DNA of 64,000 bases from Alteromonadaceae bacterium 2753L.S.0a.02 (GTDB lineage: Bacteria > Pseudomonadota > Gammaproteobacteria > Pseudomonadales > Cellvibrionaceae): positions 2,629,001 through 2,693,000 of the forward strand of contig VISH01000002.1 in NCBI GenBank assembly GCA_007827375.1, read 5' to 3'. The notes below the pieces were generated by a model that saw only the letters and a list, made by a program, of their open reading frames with translations, was not told where the DNA came from and did no database searches. Numbering within the stretch: position 1 is the first letter of the stretch; each line of letters begins with the position of its first letter. Positions 54,717-64,000 of the stretch are shown here, one piece after another. Position numbers and translations under genes: made by a program.

Positions 54717-56351
54717 ATGCTAACAACGCGCCGATCGATCTGTTCGTTTACGCTTGCCTTTCTTTTAGCCCTCACCGGGTGCACCGACAAACCCGCAAAC
54801 ACGCAACCCGACCCCGAACAAACATTGCGCATTGCCATTGGTGCCGCACCACAATCGCTCGATCCCCACCTGGTTGCAGGGGTGCCGGCGATGAAAATAC
54901 TGGCCGCGCTGTTTGAGCCGCTGCTGGTAATGAACCCCATTACAACTGAACCAGAACCCGGAGTAGCGGAAAGCTGGGAGATCAGTGCAGACGGCAAACA
55001 CTACACCTTCCAACTGCGCGACTCGGCAAAATGGTCGGACGGCTCTCCGGTTACCGCCAAAGATTTCGTATTTGGTTGGAAGCGTATTCTATCCCCGGGG
55101 ATTTCCAGTAATTACGCACTGGATTATTACGTGATCGAAGGTGCGCCGCGTTATCATCAGGGTAAGACTCGTGATTTTGGAACCGTCGGTGTTAAAGCAA
55201 CCGGCGAACATCAACTCGAATTCTTCCTACAATACCCCGACCCCTTATTTTTAAAACGACTCACACACGAAAGCACGCTCCCCGTTCAGGAAGCTGCCAT
55301 CACCAAATTCGCAGCCTATGATGACCCGGTAAGCGAATGGACCCGCCCCCCCAATCTCATCAGTAATGGGCCTTTTTACCTCACGGAATGGCGCCTTAAC
55401 CAAAAGATCGTCGCCTTGAAAAACCCCTATTATTGGCGCGCCGACGAGGTAAAATTAGAGAAAATTATATTCATACCCGCCGAGGACACTGCCGCGACTG
55501 AACGTATGTTTCGCTCCGGACAAATTGACATGGACTATGGTGGCCAAATACCCAGTGAAAAAATTGCCACCTACCAGAAAGAAGCTCCCGACAAGCTGGT
55601 GATAAAGCCAGGTTATGCCAGCTATTATTATGACTTCAACACTCAAAGAACGCCCTTTAACAATGTGAACGTACGACGTGCATTCGTCTATGCGATCGAC
55701 CGTCAGAAAATTGTTGAACGTATTAGCAAAGCCGGCCAGATTGCTTCCGTAAACCTGGCACCACGCGGTGAAAACTTTTCTCCCAACTCTCCCATTTCAT
55801 TTGACCCAGAAAAAGCCCGGCAATTTCTCGCTGCGGCCGGTTACCCCAACGGTGAAGGCTTCCCGCCGGTCACCCTCAAATACAATACTTATGAGGGGCA
55901 CCGCAAAGTGTCCATAGCGCTGCAGCAGATGTGGAAGGAATACCTCGGCATTGAAGTTGCTTTAGAAAACCAGGAATGGAAAGTATTTTTAAATACTCGT
56001 CGCAATCACGATTTCGACATTTGCCGCGACGGGGCCTCGAGCACATTTGCCGACCCCATGGATTTGTTGGCCCCATTTAGCACGGGTCATGAAATGAACT
56101 CCCCCGATTGGCAAAATCCAGCGTTTGATGAGCTTGTAACTTCGGCAAAAAAAGAATTGAATACTGAAAAACGCATGGCGATTTTGGAACAGGCCGAAGA
56201 AATTCTTCTCGATCAGGTACCGGTGATCCCAATTTATTACTACTCCTACAGTTACCTTATTTCTCCGGCAGTGAAAGGCATGCATTTTGGTCGCGTTGAG
56301 AAACCCGATTATAAAACCATCTACATAGACCGTTCGGCACAAGGGCAATAA
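54717..56351 (+). CDS. Oligopeptide ABC transporter substrate-binding lipoprotein 2
   Basis: The 544-residue OppA-type protein has lipobox LTGC, then APQSLDPHLVAG, ALFEPLLVMNP, WEISADGKHYTFQLRDSAKW and TPFNNVNVRRAFVYAIDR. It is the most divergent of the three tandem copies (GQIASVNLAPRGENFSP in place of GGEIPA..FVP), so its peptide preference may differ. GGAG lies about 13 bases before the ATG. The third copy begins 3 bases after its stop. Confidence 0.93.
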   Translation: MLTTRRSICSFTLAFLLALTGCTDKPANTQPDPEQTLRIAIGAAPQSLDPHLVAGVPAMKILAALFEPLLVMNPITTEPEPGVAESWEISADGKHYTFQLRDSAKWSDGSPVTAKDFVFGWKRILSPGISSNYALDYYVIEGAPRYHQGKTRDFGTVGVKATGEHQLEFFLQYPDPLFLKRLTHESTLPVQEAAITKFAAYDDPVSEWTRPPNLISNGPFYLTEWRLNQKIVALKNPYYWRADEVKLEKIIFIPAEDTAATERMFRSGQIDMDYGGQIPSEKIATYQKEAPDKLVIKPGYASYYYDFNTQRTPFNNVNVRRAFVYAIDRQKIVERISKAGQIASVNLAPRGENFSPNSPISFDPEKARQFLAAAGYPNGEGFPPVTLKYNTYEGHRKVSIALQQMWKEYLGIEVALENQEWKVFLNTRRNHDFDICRDGASSTFADPMDLLAPFSTGHEMNSPDWQNPAFDELVTSAKKELNTEKRMAILEQAEEILLDQVPVIPIYYYSYSYLISPAVKGMHFGRVEKPDYKTIYIDRSAQGQ

Positions 56352-56354
56352 TCC

Positions 56355-57983
56355 ATGTTAAAACAAATCGGCCTGCTGGCAATAGCAGGCATGTTGGTGT
56401 TATCTGCATGCAGTAAAAAGCAACAAACCAATGTCGAGTATGGCAACCAAAATCAGATACTATTTATCGCCAATGGCGATGAACCGCAAGCACTGGACCC
56501 CCACATTACCACGGGGGCTCCCGACTTCCATGTGATTTCGTCGTTATTTGAAGGCTTGATTTCTTTAGATCCGAAAACACTCGCAGTAGAGCCTGGCGCC
56601 GCAGCCAGTTGGGACATTTCAGAAGATCAACTCACCTACACTTTTCATTTACAACCCCAAGGCAAGTGGTCAAATGGTGACCCAGTAACAGCCCAGGATT
56701 TCGTGTACTCCTGGCAACGCGCATTGTCGCCAGCACTGGGTAATCAATACGCCTACATGATGTACTACATCGAAAATGCCGAAGCCTTTGGCAAAGGCGA
56801 AATGACTGATTTCTCTCAAGTGGGAGTAAAAGCACTCGATGCGAATACATTGCAGGTGAAGCTGAACAACCCAACGCCCTACTTCCTACAGGTGCTTGAC
56901 CACCACACTTATTATCCCGTGCACCCCGCCACAATCGAAAAATTTGGAAAAATGACCGACAGGGTATCTCCCTGGACGCTTCCAGGAAACATAGTTTCCA
57001 ACTATGCATTCAAATTAAAACGCTGGGAAATAAACAAAGTTATCGAAGTTGAAAAAAATGAAAATTATTGGGATGCCGACGTCGTAAAACTTAAGGGCAT
57101 ACAGTTTTTCCCCATCACCCAACAACAAGTCGAGGAACGCGCCTTCCGAAGTGGCCAGGTACACTTAACCTACACACCTCAGCTCGCGATTGAAAAAATC
57201 GCCACCTACGAAAAAGAAAACCCGGAAGTCTTGAAGAAGGTGCTGGTATATTCCAATTATTTTTATATTTTTAACACCACCCGCAAGCCCTTTGACGATG
57301 TTCGTGTACGTAAAGCCCTGGCTTATGCTGTCGATCGAGAAGCTCTGGTGAAACGCGTTACAAAAGGTGGTGAAATACCGGCGTACCACTTCGTACCACC
57401 CGACCCGGCAGGCCACAGCCCCAAAAGTTATTTCACCTATGATGTCGAAAAAGCCCGGGCACTTTTAGCCGAAGCGGGGTTCCCCAACGGTGAAGGGTTT
57501 CCCGCGTTCGATATTTTATTTAACACCCACGATAACCATCGCAAAATTGCACTTGCCATTCAGCAAATGTGGCGAGACAAGCTAAACATTCAAGCCAATT
57601 TAATGAACCAGGAATGGAAGGTTTACCTTAACACGCAACAAAACCTGCATTACGATGTTTCCCGCAAGGCCTGGATTGCAGATTATCTCGACCCCAGTAA
57701 CTTTTATGAGTTGTTGCTTTCCTACGGCGGAAATAATGATACCGGCTGGAAGAATACGGAATACGACAAACTGGTGGAAGGCGCGCAACGGGAACAAGAC
57801 CCACAAAAACGTTTCGAACTTTTTGAACAAGCCAATAAAATTATTGCTGACGAAATGCCGGTTGCACCGCTGTATTTTATGTCCGATATCAACCTGGTAC
57901 GAACTAATGTAAAAAACTGGTATCAGAACGTATTGCATCGCCACCCCTATAAAACTGTCTATCTCGAAACAAAAGCAGAATAA
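56355..57983 (+). CDS. Oligopeptide ABC transporter substrate-binding lipoprotein 3
   Basis: The 542-residue OppA-type protein has lipobox LSAC and the blocks GDEPQALDPHITTG, SLFEGLISLDPKTL, KWSNGDPVTAQDFVYSWQRA and RKPFDDVRVRKALAYAVDR. It sits 3 bases after copy 2 and 2 bases before the permease GTG start, so it is translationally coupled to the transporter core. Close similarity to copy 1 suggests duplication of that pair after divergence from copy 2. Confidence 0.93.
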   Translation: MLKQIGLLAIAGMLVLSACSKKQQTNVEYGNQNQILFIANGDEPQALDPHITTGAPDFHVISSLFEGLISLDPKTLAVEPGAAASWDISEDQLTYTFHLQPQGKWSNGDPVTAQDFVYSWQRALSPALGNQYAYMMYYIENAEAFGKGEMTDFSQVGVKALDANTLQVKLNNPTPYFLQVLDHHTYYPVHPATIEKFGKMTDRVSPWTLPGNIVSNYAFKLKRWEINKVIEVEKNENYWDADVVKLKGIQFFPITQQQVEERAFRSGQVHLTYTPQLAIEKIATYEKENPEVLKKVLVYSNYFYIFNTTRKPFDDVRVRKALAYAVDREALVKRVTKGGEIPAYHFVPPDPAGHSPKSYFTYDVEKARALLAEAGFPNGEGFPAFDILFNTHDNHRKIALAIQQMWRDKLNIQANLMNQEWKVYLNTQQNLHYDVSRKAWIADYLDPSNFYELLLSYGGNNDTGWKNTEYDKLVEGAQREQDPQKRFELFEQANKIIADEMPVAPLYFMSDINLVRTNVKNWYQNVLHRHPYKTVYLETKAE

Positions 57984-57985
57984 TC

Positions 57986-58915
57986 GTGCTCAAATACATA
58001 TTTTTTCGGCTTCTGGCCGCAATACCCGTGTTGTTTTTTGTTGTACTTATCACCTTTATATTGGTGCGGATGGCGCCTGGTGGCCCCTTTGATGAAGAGC
58101 GCGCGGTTCCGCCACAGGTTCTCGAAAACCTCAACAAACGCTATAAACTCAATGACCCTATCGCTGTGCAATTCGGCGATTATCTTTTTAACCTGCTTAA
58201 GGGAGACTTCGGGCCTTCTTATAAATACCCCAGCCGTACAGTTACGGAGCTGATTGCCACCGGTTTACCGACAACCGTTGAGTTGGGTTTGTATGCGTTG
58301 TGTTTTGCGGCCTTGTTGGGCATGATTTCAGGGGTTTTTGCCGGACTTAAGCCCAATACCTGGCAAGACTACACATTCATGTCGGTGGCAATGATTGGTA
58401 TCTGCCTGCCGTCCTTCGTTCTCGGGCCCTTGTTGATTTTATTATTTGGCATTCAATTGGAATGGTTACCGGTCTCTGGCTGGGGGGTATCACAGGGCGA
58501 TAAAATATTACCCGCCATTACTTTAGGTGCGGCCTATGCCGCTTACGTAGCACGTTTAACCCGTGGCGGCATGCTGGAAGTCATGTCGCAAGATTACATA
58601 CGCACAGCGCGCGCTAAAGGCGTTTCCAATATCAATGTAGTAGTCCACCACGCCCTGCGAGGTGCGCTAATGCCCGTTATTGCGTTTGCCGGGCCAGCTG
58701 CAGCAGGTTTGCTCTCTGGCTCTTTTGTGGTCGAAACCATTTACCAGATCCCCGGTTTAGGGCGCTTCTATCTTCAGGCCGCGTTCAACCGTGATTACAC
58801 CATGATATTGGGCACCACCATTTTCTTCGCATCCCTCATTATTTTCTTTAATTTTATCGCCGATATTCTGCAGGCTTGGATGAATCCCAAATTGCGCCAG
58901 TCGCTGAGTAAATAA
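57986..58915 (+). CDS. oppB: Oligopeptide ABC transporter permease, OppB/DppB type
   Basis: The 309-residue inner-membrane permease has six membrane segments. Its BPD_transp_1 coupling loop (ARAKGVSNINVVVHHALRGA) contacts the ATPase. The N terminus (LKYIFFRLLAAIPVLFFVVL) is typical of OppB. It starts at a GTG 2 bases after the third binding protein. The exact substrate class (oligo- or dipeptide) is not fixed by the sequence. Confidence 0.94.
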   Translation: MLKYIFFRLLAAIPVLFFVVLITFILVRMAPGGPFDEERAVPPQVLENLNKRYKLNDPIAVQFGDYLFNLLKGDFGPSYKYPSRTVTELIATGLPTTVELGLYALCFAALLGMISGVFAGLKPNTWQDYTFMSVAMIGICLPSFVLGPLLILLFGIQLEWLPVSGWGVSQGDKILPAITLGAAYAAYVARLTRGGMLEVMSQDYIRTARAKGVSNINVVVHHALRGALMPVIAFAGPAAAGLLSGSFVVETIYQIPGLGRFYLQAAFNRDYTMILGTTIFFASLIIFFNFIADILQAWMNPKLRQSLSK

Positions 58916-58924
58916 AATAACATC

Positions 58925-59821
58925 ATGATATTTAAAGCTACTGCTAGTGAAGCAAATCTCGAAAACTACGAAGCCGGGCGATCACTTTCTCAAGATGCGT
59001 TTGTGCGACTTAAGAAAAACAAATTGGCCATGGCCGGCTTGGTGTTTCTGTGCATTATTGTACTGTTAGCTTTGCTCACACCTTTTATCGCCCCCTACTC
59101 TTACGAAGCACAAAATCTGGATTTGGGTGCAACGCCGCCTTCGTGGCAGCACTGGATGGGCACTGATATTTTCGGCCGCGACCAACTCACCCGTATCCTA
59201 TTCGGCAGTCGTGTTTCGTTAATGGTTGGATTTGTCGCTACCGCGGTGGCGTTGCTGATTGGCGTGTTATGGGGGACTATCGCCGGTTATTCGGGAGGCA
59301 AGGTAGATGCCTGGATGATGCGCTTTGTCGACGTACTCTACGCCCTGCCTTTCACTATTTTTATTATTTTGTTAACCGTCGTATTTGGTCGCAGTATTTT
59401 CCTGTTGTTTCTAGCAATAGGAGCCGTTGAATGGCTCACCATGGCGCGTATCGTACGCGGCCAGGTTATGGCCTTAAAACATCAGGAATTTGTGGAGGCT
59501 GCAGTATCCATGGGGCTGAATCGCTGGCAAATTATGACGCGGCATTTAATACCTAACATTCTCGGGCCGGTTATTGTTTACACAACACTCACAATTCCCG
59601 GCGTGATTTTATTAGAGTCGTTTCTAAGTTTTCTGGGCTTGGGTATACAACCACCGCACAGTTCCTGGGGTTCGTTGATTTCATACGGTGTAGAAACCAT
59701 CGAAGAATATCCCTGGCTCATTATCTACCCCAGTTTGTTTTTGTCTTTCACACTGTTCGCGCTTAACTTTCTCGGTGATGGTTTACGCGACGCCTTCGAC
59801 CCACGTACCTCAAAAGATTAA
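58925..59821 (+). CDS. oppC: Oligopeptide ABC transporter permease, OppC/DppC type
   Basis: The 298-residue second permease has the OppC N-terminal domain (SQDAFVRLKKNKLAMAGLVF) and HWMGTDIFGRDQLTRILFGS, typical of the family. The coupling loop AAVSMGLNRWQIMTRHLIPN contacts the ATPase. It lies 9 bases after oppB and 6 bases before the ATPase gene. Confidence 0.94.
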   Translation: MIFKATASEANLENYEAGRSLSQDAFVRLKKNKLAMAGLVFLCIIVLLALLTPFIAPYSYEAQNLDLGATPPSWQHWMGTDIFGRDQLTRILFGSRVSLMVGFVATAVALLIGVLWGTIAGYSGGKVDAWMMRFVDVLYALPFTIFIILLTVVFGRSIFLLFLAIGAVEWLTMARIVRGQVMALKHQEFVEAAVSMGLNRWQIMTRHLIPNILGPVIVYTTLTIPGVILLESFLSFLGLGIQPPHSSWGSLISYGVETIEEYPWLIIYPSLFLSFTLFALNFLGDGLRDAFDPRTSKD

Positions 59822-59827
59822 TCCCGC

Positions 59828-61438
59828 ATGAGTTTATTAACGGTTAATAACCTTACCACCAACTTTTATACCCGTGAGGGTGTAACAAACGCGGTCAAAG
59901 ATGTTAGTTTTACCTTAGACCCAGGAAAAATCTTGGGCATTGTGGGCGAATCCGGTTCCGGCAAATCGGTGTGCTGTTACAGCATGCTTGGCTTGATACC
60001 AACGCCACCTGGCAAAATCGAATCAGGGTCTGCGATTTTTGAAAACCAGGACCTCCTGAAACTCTCAGAAAAACAATTGCGAGATATCCGCGGGCGTAAA
60101 ATCAGTATGATTTTCCAAGACCCAATGACCTCGTTAAATCCCTATATGACCATCGGGCAACAATTGATCGAAGCCTACCGACTGCATTTCAAAAGTAGTA
60201 AAAAAGAAGCCAGAGCCAAGGCACTCAAGGCATTGCAAGAAGTCGGAATCGTTAACGCAGAACAGCGTCTTGATGCCTATCCACATGAATTCTCTGGCGG
60301 TATGCGGCAACGGGTAATGATAGCCATGGCGCTTATTACAGAACCCAAGCTATTAATAGCTGATGAACCAACAACAGCGCTGGACGTTACCATTCAGGCG
60401 CAGATACTGGAACTTATTAAAAAGTTACAGGCCAGCCATAATCTCGCCGTGGTATTCATCACCCATGACCTGGCTGTTATTTCACAACTGGCAGACGATA
60501 TTATCGTTATGAAAGATGGCGAAGTTGTGGAATCCGGTACTGCCCATGCCGTATTTAGTGAACAAAAACATCCCTACACCCGTAAATTGGTTGCAGCGGT
60601 ACCAGATAGCGCCAAGCCGGTACCACCACAAACAGTGCCCGATGAGCCACCCCTCGTTAAAGTTTCCAACCTTAATAAAACCTTTATTAGCCATTCCGGC
60701 GGTTTGTTTGGCCGAAAACACGAGCCTTTTAAAGCGGTCGATAATGTGAGCCTTGAAATCAAGCGTGGCGAAATTCTGGGCTTGGTCGGAGAATCCGGCT
60801 CGGGTAAGTCCACCCTGGGGCGCAGCATAATTCGTTTACTGGAAAGCGATTCTGATGGCATTACCATCGATTCATTAGCTGTGGACAAGTTGAATACTCA
60901 GCAGTTGCGTTTAGCAAGAAGCAATTTCCAGATTATTTTTCAAGACCCGTTCGCTTCGCTGAACCCACGTTACACCGTTTTCGACACATTAGCCGAACCT
61001 CTGTTAAAACATAAAATCGCCACACCCAAAAACCTGGTGCAGAAAATTAATGAATTACTGGATGATGTTGGGCTGGAGCGCAAGCACATTCGCAAATACC
61101 CGCACGAATTCTCCGGTGGACAACGCCAACGTATCGCCATAGCCCGCGCTTTGGCGCCTGAACCAAAGTTTCTTATCGCTGACGAGCCAGTTTCGGCATT
61201 GGATGTCACCATCCAGGCGCAAATCCTTGAATTAATTCTTGAGCTTACCCGTAAACGGGGTCTCACTATGCTATTTATTTCACATGACCTCGCCGTAGTT
61301 CGATATCTCTGCGATCGCGTGATGGTTATGAACAGAGGTAAAATCGTAGAACAAGGTGATACAGAATTTTTATTCAATGAGCCGCAACAGGAATACACAA
61401 AACAATTACTGAGTGCAATTCCACGATTTGCGAGCTAA
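59828..61438 (+). CDS. Oligopeptide ABC transporter double ATPase (OppD-OppF fusion)
   Basis: The 536-residue protein joins two ABC ATPase domains. First: GESGSGKSV Walker A, FSGGMRQR signature, LLIADEPTTALD Walker B. Second (from about residue 278): GESGSGKST, FSGGQRQR, FLIADEPVSALD. Both have C-terminal oligopeptide-transporter tails (HPYTRKLVAAVP and QEYTKQLLSAIP). One polypeptide thus supplies both nucleotide-binding sites, as in the YejF/DppDF-fusion type. It ends the operon 48 bases before a convergent GNAT gene. Confidence 0.94.
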   Translation: MSLLTVNNLTTNFYTREGVTNAVKDVSFTLDPGKILGIVGESGSGKSVCCYSMLGLIPTPPGKIESGSAIFENQDLLKLSEKQLRDIRGRKISMIFQDPMTSLNPYMTIGQQLIEAYRLHFKSSKKEARAKALKALQEVGIVNAEQRLDAYPHEFSGGMRQRVMIAMALITEPKLLIADEPTTALDVTIQAQILELIKKLQASHNLAVVFITHDLAVISQLADDIIVMKDGEVVESGTAHAVFSEQKHPYTRKLVAAVPDSAKPVPPQTVPDEPPLVKVSNLNKTFISHSGGLFGRKHEPFKAVDNVSLEIKRGEILGLVGESGSGKSTLGRSIIRLLESDSDGITIDSLAVDKLNTQQLRLARSNFQIIFQDPFASLNPRYTVFDTLAEPLLKHKIATPKNLVQKINELLDDVGLERKHIRKYPHEFSGGQRQRIAIARALAPEPKFLIADEPVSALDVTIQAQILELILELTRKRGLTMLFISHDLAVVRYLCDRVMVMNRGKIVEQGDTEFLFNEPQQEYTKQLLSAIPRFAS

Positions 61439-61486
61439 CCGACATCTATTATTAAAATCTGAAATATTATTTCGATATTTAAATAA

Positions 61487-61933
61487 CTAAAAGCCCTTAA
61501 CATAAAATACGCTGTAGGGATTGGCGCTGTATGCGCCGAATGGCTCGCACTGCGTGTAGCCCCGCAAACGATAAAGCGCCATAGCTTCATGTTGGTAAAT
61601 TCCGGTTTCTAAAAAAACTCTATCAAAACCCAGGGTAATAACATGATTTTCTAAATTTTGTAATAAAATTGTAGCTACCCCCTTCCCTCTCCCCTCCGGA
61701 CTAACATACAATCTTTTTAATTCCACGTAACCTCCCATATTTTTCGCAGCTCCGCAGCCAATCAGTTGATTATTCACTGTGGCCCCTAAAAAAAGGACAT
61801 GACTCAATTGCAAGGCAGCAAAAGAATCCAGCTCATTAAATTCAGATGGATACAGTCCGTTGGTGTAATCATTCAACTCGGCCAGTAGCCTTAACACTGA
61901 AGAGCTGGCATGCGAAATTCTATCTATTTTCAT
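61487..61933 (-). CDS. GNAT-family N-acetyltransferase
   Basis: The protein has the GNAT acetyl-CoA loop in YVSPEGRGKGVATILLQNLE and the family N terminus MKIDRISHASSSVLRLLAEL followed by a YPSE block. The frame is open from an earlier ATG at 62038, but the added 35 residues are not family-like and neither start has a clear ribosome binding site, so 61933 is chosen with caution. The substrate is unknown. It is convergent with the opp operon. Confidence 0.78.
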   Translation of the reverse strand: MKIDRISHASSSVLRLLAELNDYTNGLYPSEFNELDSFAALQLSHVLFLGATVNNQLIGCGAAKNMGGYVELKRLYVSPEGRGKGVATILLQNLENHVITLGFDRVFLETGIYQHEAMALYRLRGYTQCEPFGAYSANPYSVFYVKGF

Positions 61934-62380
61934 TGCAAATTTTATCTGAGTGGCTCGTCTCACAATGATATCACTCAATAAAATCAAACTAATGTTTGAA
62001 TTTGGCCTGTTCCTTGCCATAAATTCGTCTAGAAGCATTTTGATGCTTTAATGAGCGTAATTAACACATCCAGTGCTCCATATTGGTGATTTAATCAATT
62101 TTTTTTAGTGCAACGCACTTAATATGGGCAGCTCAAAATAAAAATAGAGTGGTAGACTCTGCTACCGACTCAAACAGTCAGTCGTCGAAGAAATAAAAAC
62201 AAGAGGTATAGGATTTTTTTGAAAGGAGTCTTTATTTCGCTTTTAGTTAAGTTGTTAAGGGGTAATTCGAGGTGGTTATACAGTAAATGGAATAAACCTC
62301 ACATTGATTTATTCCAGAACTGTGCCACATCCAACATCCAACATTTACATATCCGCAAATCATTCTGGGGAGTATGACTT
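61934..62380. other. Intergenic region upstream of the TonB-dependent receptor
   Basis: No gene beyond a possible N-terminal extension of the GNAT gene. A short stem GGTAG / CTACC near 62150 and a tandem ATCCAAC repeat near 62333-62345 are the only structures seen; neither is convincing as a control site. Confidence 0.35.
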
Positions 62381-64000
62381 ATGAGAAAACCAAATAAACT
62401 TGCTTTTGCAATCCGGGCTGCGGCTCTGGGTTTTACCGGTGCAGTACTTTTGCCAAATCAGGCGTTTTCCCAAGAGGAAAGTAAAAAGGGGGTCGAAGAG
62501 GTTTTCGTTACCGGTTCACATATTAAAAGAACGAATTTTGTCGAAGGGAGCCAGGTTGTCGTTCTCGACGAAATGAAAATCGATGCGCAAAGCGCATTGG
62601 TCATGTCCGATATTTTACGTACTTCTCCCCTTAACTCGTATGGCTCATTTAGTGAGCAATCCGGAAGCTCGGCCCAATCCAATGCGACGGTAGATTTAAG
62701 AGGTTTAGGAGAAGAGCGAACCCTGGTAACAATTGACGGTAGAAGAATGGTAGGTTCACCTAATTTTGGTGCTGCCATTATAAACGTCAATATGATTCCC
62801 CATTCAGCCATCAAAAGCATAGACATATTAGCTGATGGAGCTTCTGCAGTTTACGGTTCAGATGCGGTTGCCGGTGTAGTGAATATGCAACTTCAGAAGG
62901 GATTCGAAGGATTCCAATTCAAAGCGACATACGGTGATCGCGATCGTGATGATGGTAGCGAATATTCTTTCAGTTTGCTTGGAGGTATGTCCGGAGATAG
63001 AGGAAACATCACATTTGCTTTGGAAAAAAGCAAACGCGATCCAATTTTTGATGCGGATCGTTATTACACTGCAGCTCGCGCAGACGACCTTAATGGCAAC
63101 GGTGTGATTGATATATACACAGAAGAGACCGAGGGCTACTCATATTACGGTAAAACGATTGAGCTTTACGATCCAAACACCGACTATGTAGATTTACAAG
63201 CAGCGACTACTTGCGAACCAGGAAATAATTTTTATGGCGTTGCGAGCGCAGAAGAAGCGTTCGGCATTCCTGGTGCAACAGTTTGTATGTATGGCTATGC
63301 TAACGCTTCGGCAAACAAAGCTGGGCTGGATAAGACAAGCGCCTATATGAATGCTACTTATGAAATTAACGACAACATTAATTTCTTCGTAAATTCGTTG
63401 ATTTCTCGTGTCGAATCCTTTGGCCGCTATGCCCCACCCGCAGCAGGGTGGCCAGATATGCCAGCCGACTATGAAGATGTACCCTATGATATCGATGCGT
63501 TAATTGATTCAGGTACTATTACTGAAGACTACGAACTAAACGGATACTATCGTTGGACCAATATTGGAACCCGTGACAATGAAGTTACCGATACCCAATA
63601 TGATTTCGTTGCAGGTTTTGAAGGTGACATCACTGACGGAGTAAGCTACGAAGTGTATTTGCAAGACAGTTCCTATTATTCCAAAGAATACGGCTATTAT
63701 TACTTATCCTATCCTGGGTTAGATTATGTTTTAGCAGAAGGGATCGATCCTTTTTCAGAGGAAGGAGCGGGAGCGATGAGTTCTACTCCGACTCAAGACA
63801 ATTTCAGTAAAATGTCAAAGGCCTCGGGTCATATTCAGTTTGACAGTGGTGATTGGTTTGGCGCGGGACAGATAATTACCTTACTCGGTGGTGAATACTT
63901 TGATATGGATTACCAAAATAAGTATGACCGGAACTCTGAAGTAGGTTTGGTTGGAGGGAGCGCAGGAAATTCCTCCTCAGGTGATCGTGAAGTATCCGCA
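62381..64000 (+). CDS. TonB-dependent outer-membrane receptor (3' end outside window)
   Basis: The frame is open to the last base; 540 residues are visible. A signal peptide ends near NQAFS-Q, then comes the plug: VEEVFVTGSHIKR (near residue 40), SNATVDLRGLGEERTLVTID, GRRMVGSP and DILADGASAVYGSDAVAGVV. Barrel strands rich in Tyr, Asp and Gly follow. GGGGAG lies 8-13 bases before the ATG. It imports an unknown ligand using TonB energy; receptors of this style are abundant in polysaccharide-degrading Cellvibrio relatives. No susD-like or regulator gene is visible beside it. Confidence 0.93.
   Translation, partial: MRKPNKLAFAIRAAALGFTGAVLLPNQAFSQEESKKGVEEVFVTGSHIKRTNFVEGSQVVVLDEMKIDAQSALVMSDILRTSPLNSYGSFSEQSGSSAQSNATVDLRGLGEERTLVTIDGRRMVGSPNFGAAIINVNMIPHSAIKSIDILADGASAVYGSDAVAGVVNMQLQKGFEGFQFKATYGDRDRDDGSEYSFSLLGGMSGDRGNITFALEKSKRDPIFDADRYYTAARADDLNGNGVIDIYTEETEGYSYYGKTIELYDPNTDYVDLQAATTCEPGNNFYGVASAEEAFGIPGATVCMYGYANASANKAGLDKTSAYMNATYEINDNINFFVNSLISRVESFGRYAPPAAGWPDMPADYEDVPYDIDALIDSGTITEDYELNGYYRWTNIGTRDNEVTDTQYDFVAGFEGDITDGVSYEVYLQDSSYYSKEYGYYYLSYPGLDYVLAEGIDPFSEEGAGAMSSTPTQDNFSKMSKASGHIQFDSGDWFGAGQIITLLGGEYFDMDYQNKYDRNSEVGLVGGSAGNSSSGDREVSA

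Overview
The window is a gammaproteobacterial chromosome segment. Protein families and gene order point to the Pseudomonas/Cellvibrio side of the class. The run nfuA, metH, cysI plus DUF934, sohB, nudC, fimL, nhaB, dnaQ, rnhA, a methyltransferase, gloB, mltD and an oligopeptide ABC operon follows, from memory, roughly the order of the PA1847 to PA1807 region of Pseudomonas aeruginosa. A decayed GH115 alpha-glucuronidase gene and a TonB-dependent receptor fit a plant-polysaccharide-degrading relative such as Saccharophagus or Teredinibacter. The genus is inference.

Bases 1-14000 are accessory and visibly more AT-rich than the rest. They hold the 3' end of a hybrid NRPS / trans-AT PKS type cluster, all on the plus strand. 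A large NRPS (A-PCP-C-A-PCP, then a diverged condensation-like domain) has an ABC-transporter ATPase fused in frame to its C terminus. An ABC-2 permease, a DUF1302-like outer-membrane barrel, a TauD-family oxygenase, a trans-acting malonyl-acyltransferase, a second acyltransferase-like protein that lacks the malonyl-binding Arg, and a patatin-like lipase follow. No ketosynthase is visible, so the synthase genes served by the AT must lie to the left. A GH115 relic broken into three reading frames (14215-15026, minus) separates the cluster from core genes.

Bases 15400-30500 carry prc, xthA, a membrane hybrid histidine kinase that has lost its key catalytic residues, etfBA divergent from ETF:ubiquinone oxidoreductase, a DUF4823-like lipoprotein, tesB, trmH, a DAHP synthase and two small unknown genes. 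The tesB-trmH gap contains a run of inverted repeats ending in a terminator, which looks like a small RNA gene.

Bases 30500-62000 are the conserved core block: nfuA, metH (with a 15-bp perfect inverted repeat upstream), small membrane or secreted proteins including an unlisted 38-residue one, cysI with DUF934, a CPA2 antiporter, sohB, nudC, fimL, nhaB, the rnhA-dnaQ pair, gloB, mltD, an HDOD protein, and an Opp-type importer with three tandem substrate-binding lipoproteins, two permeases and one double ATPase. A GNAT acetyltransferase and a TonB-dependent receptor that runs off the right edge close the window. I found no tRNA, rRNA, CRISPR array, insertion sequence or phage gene.
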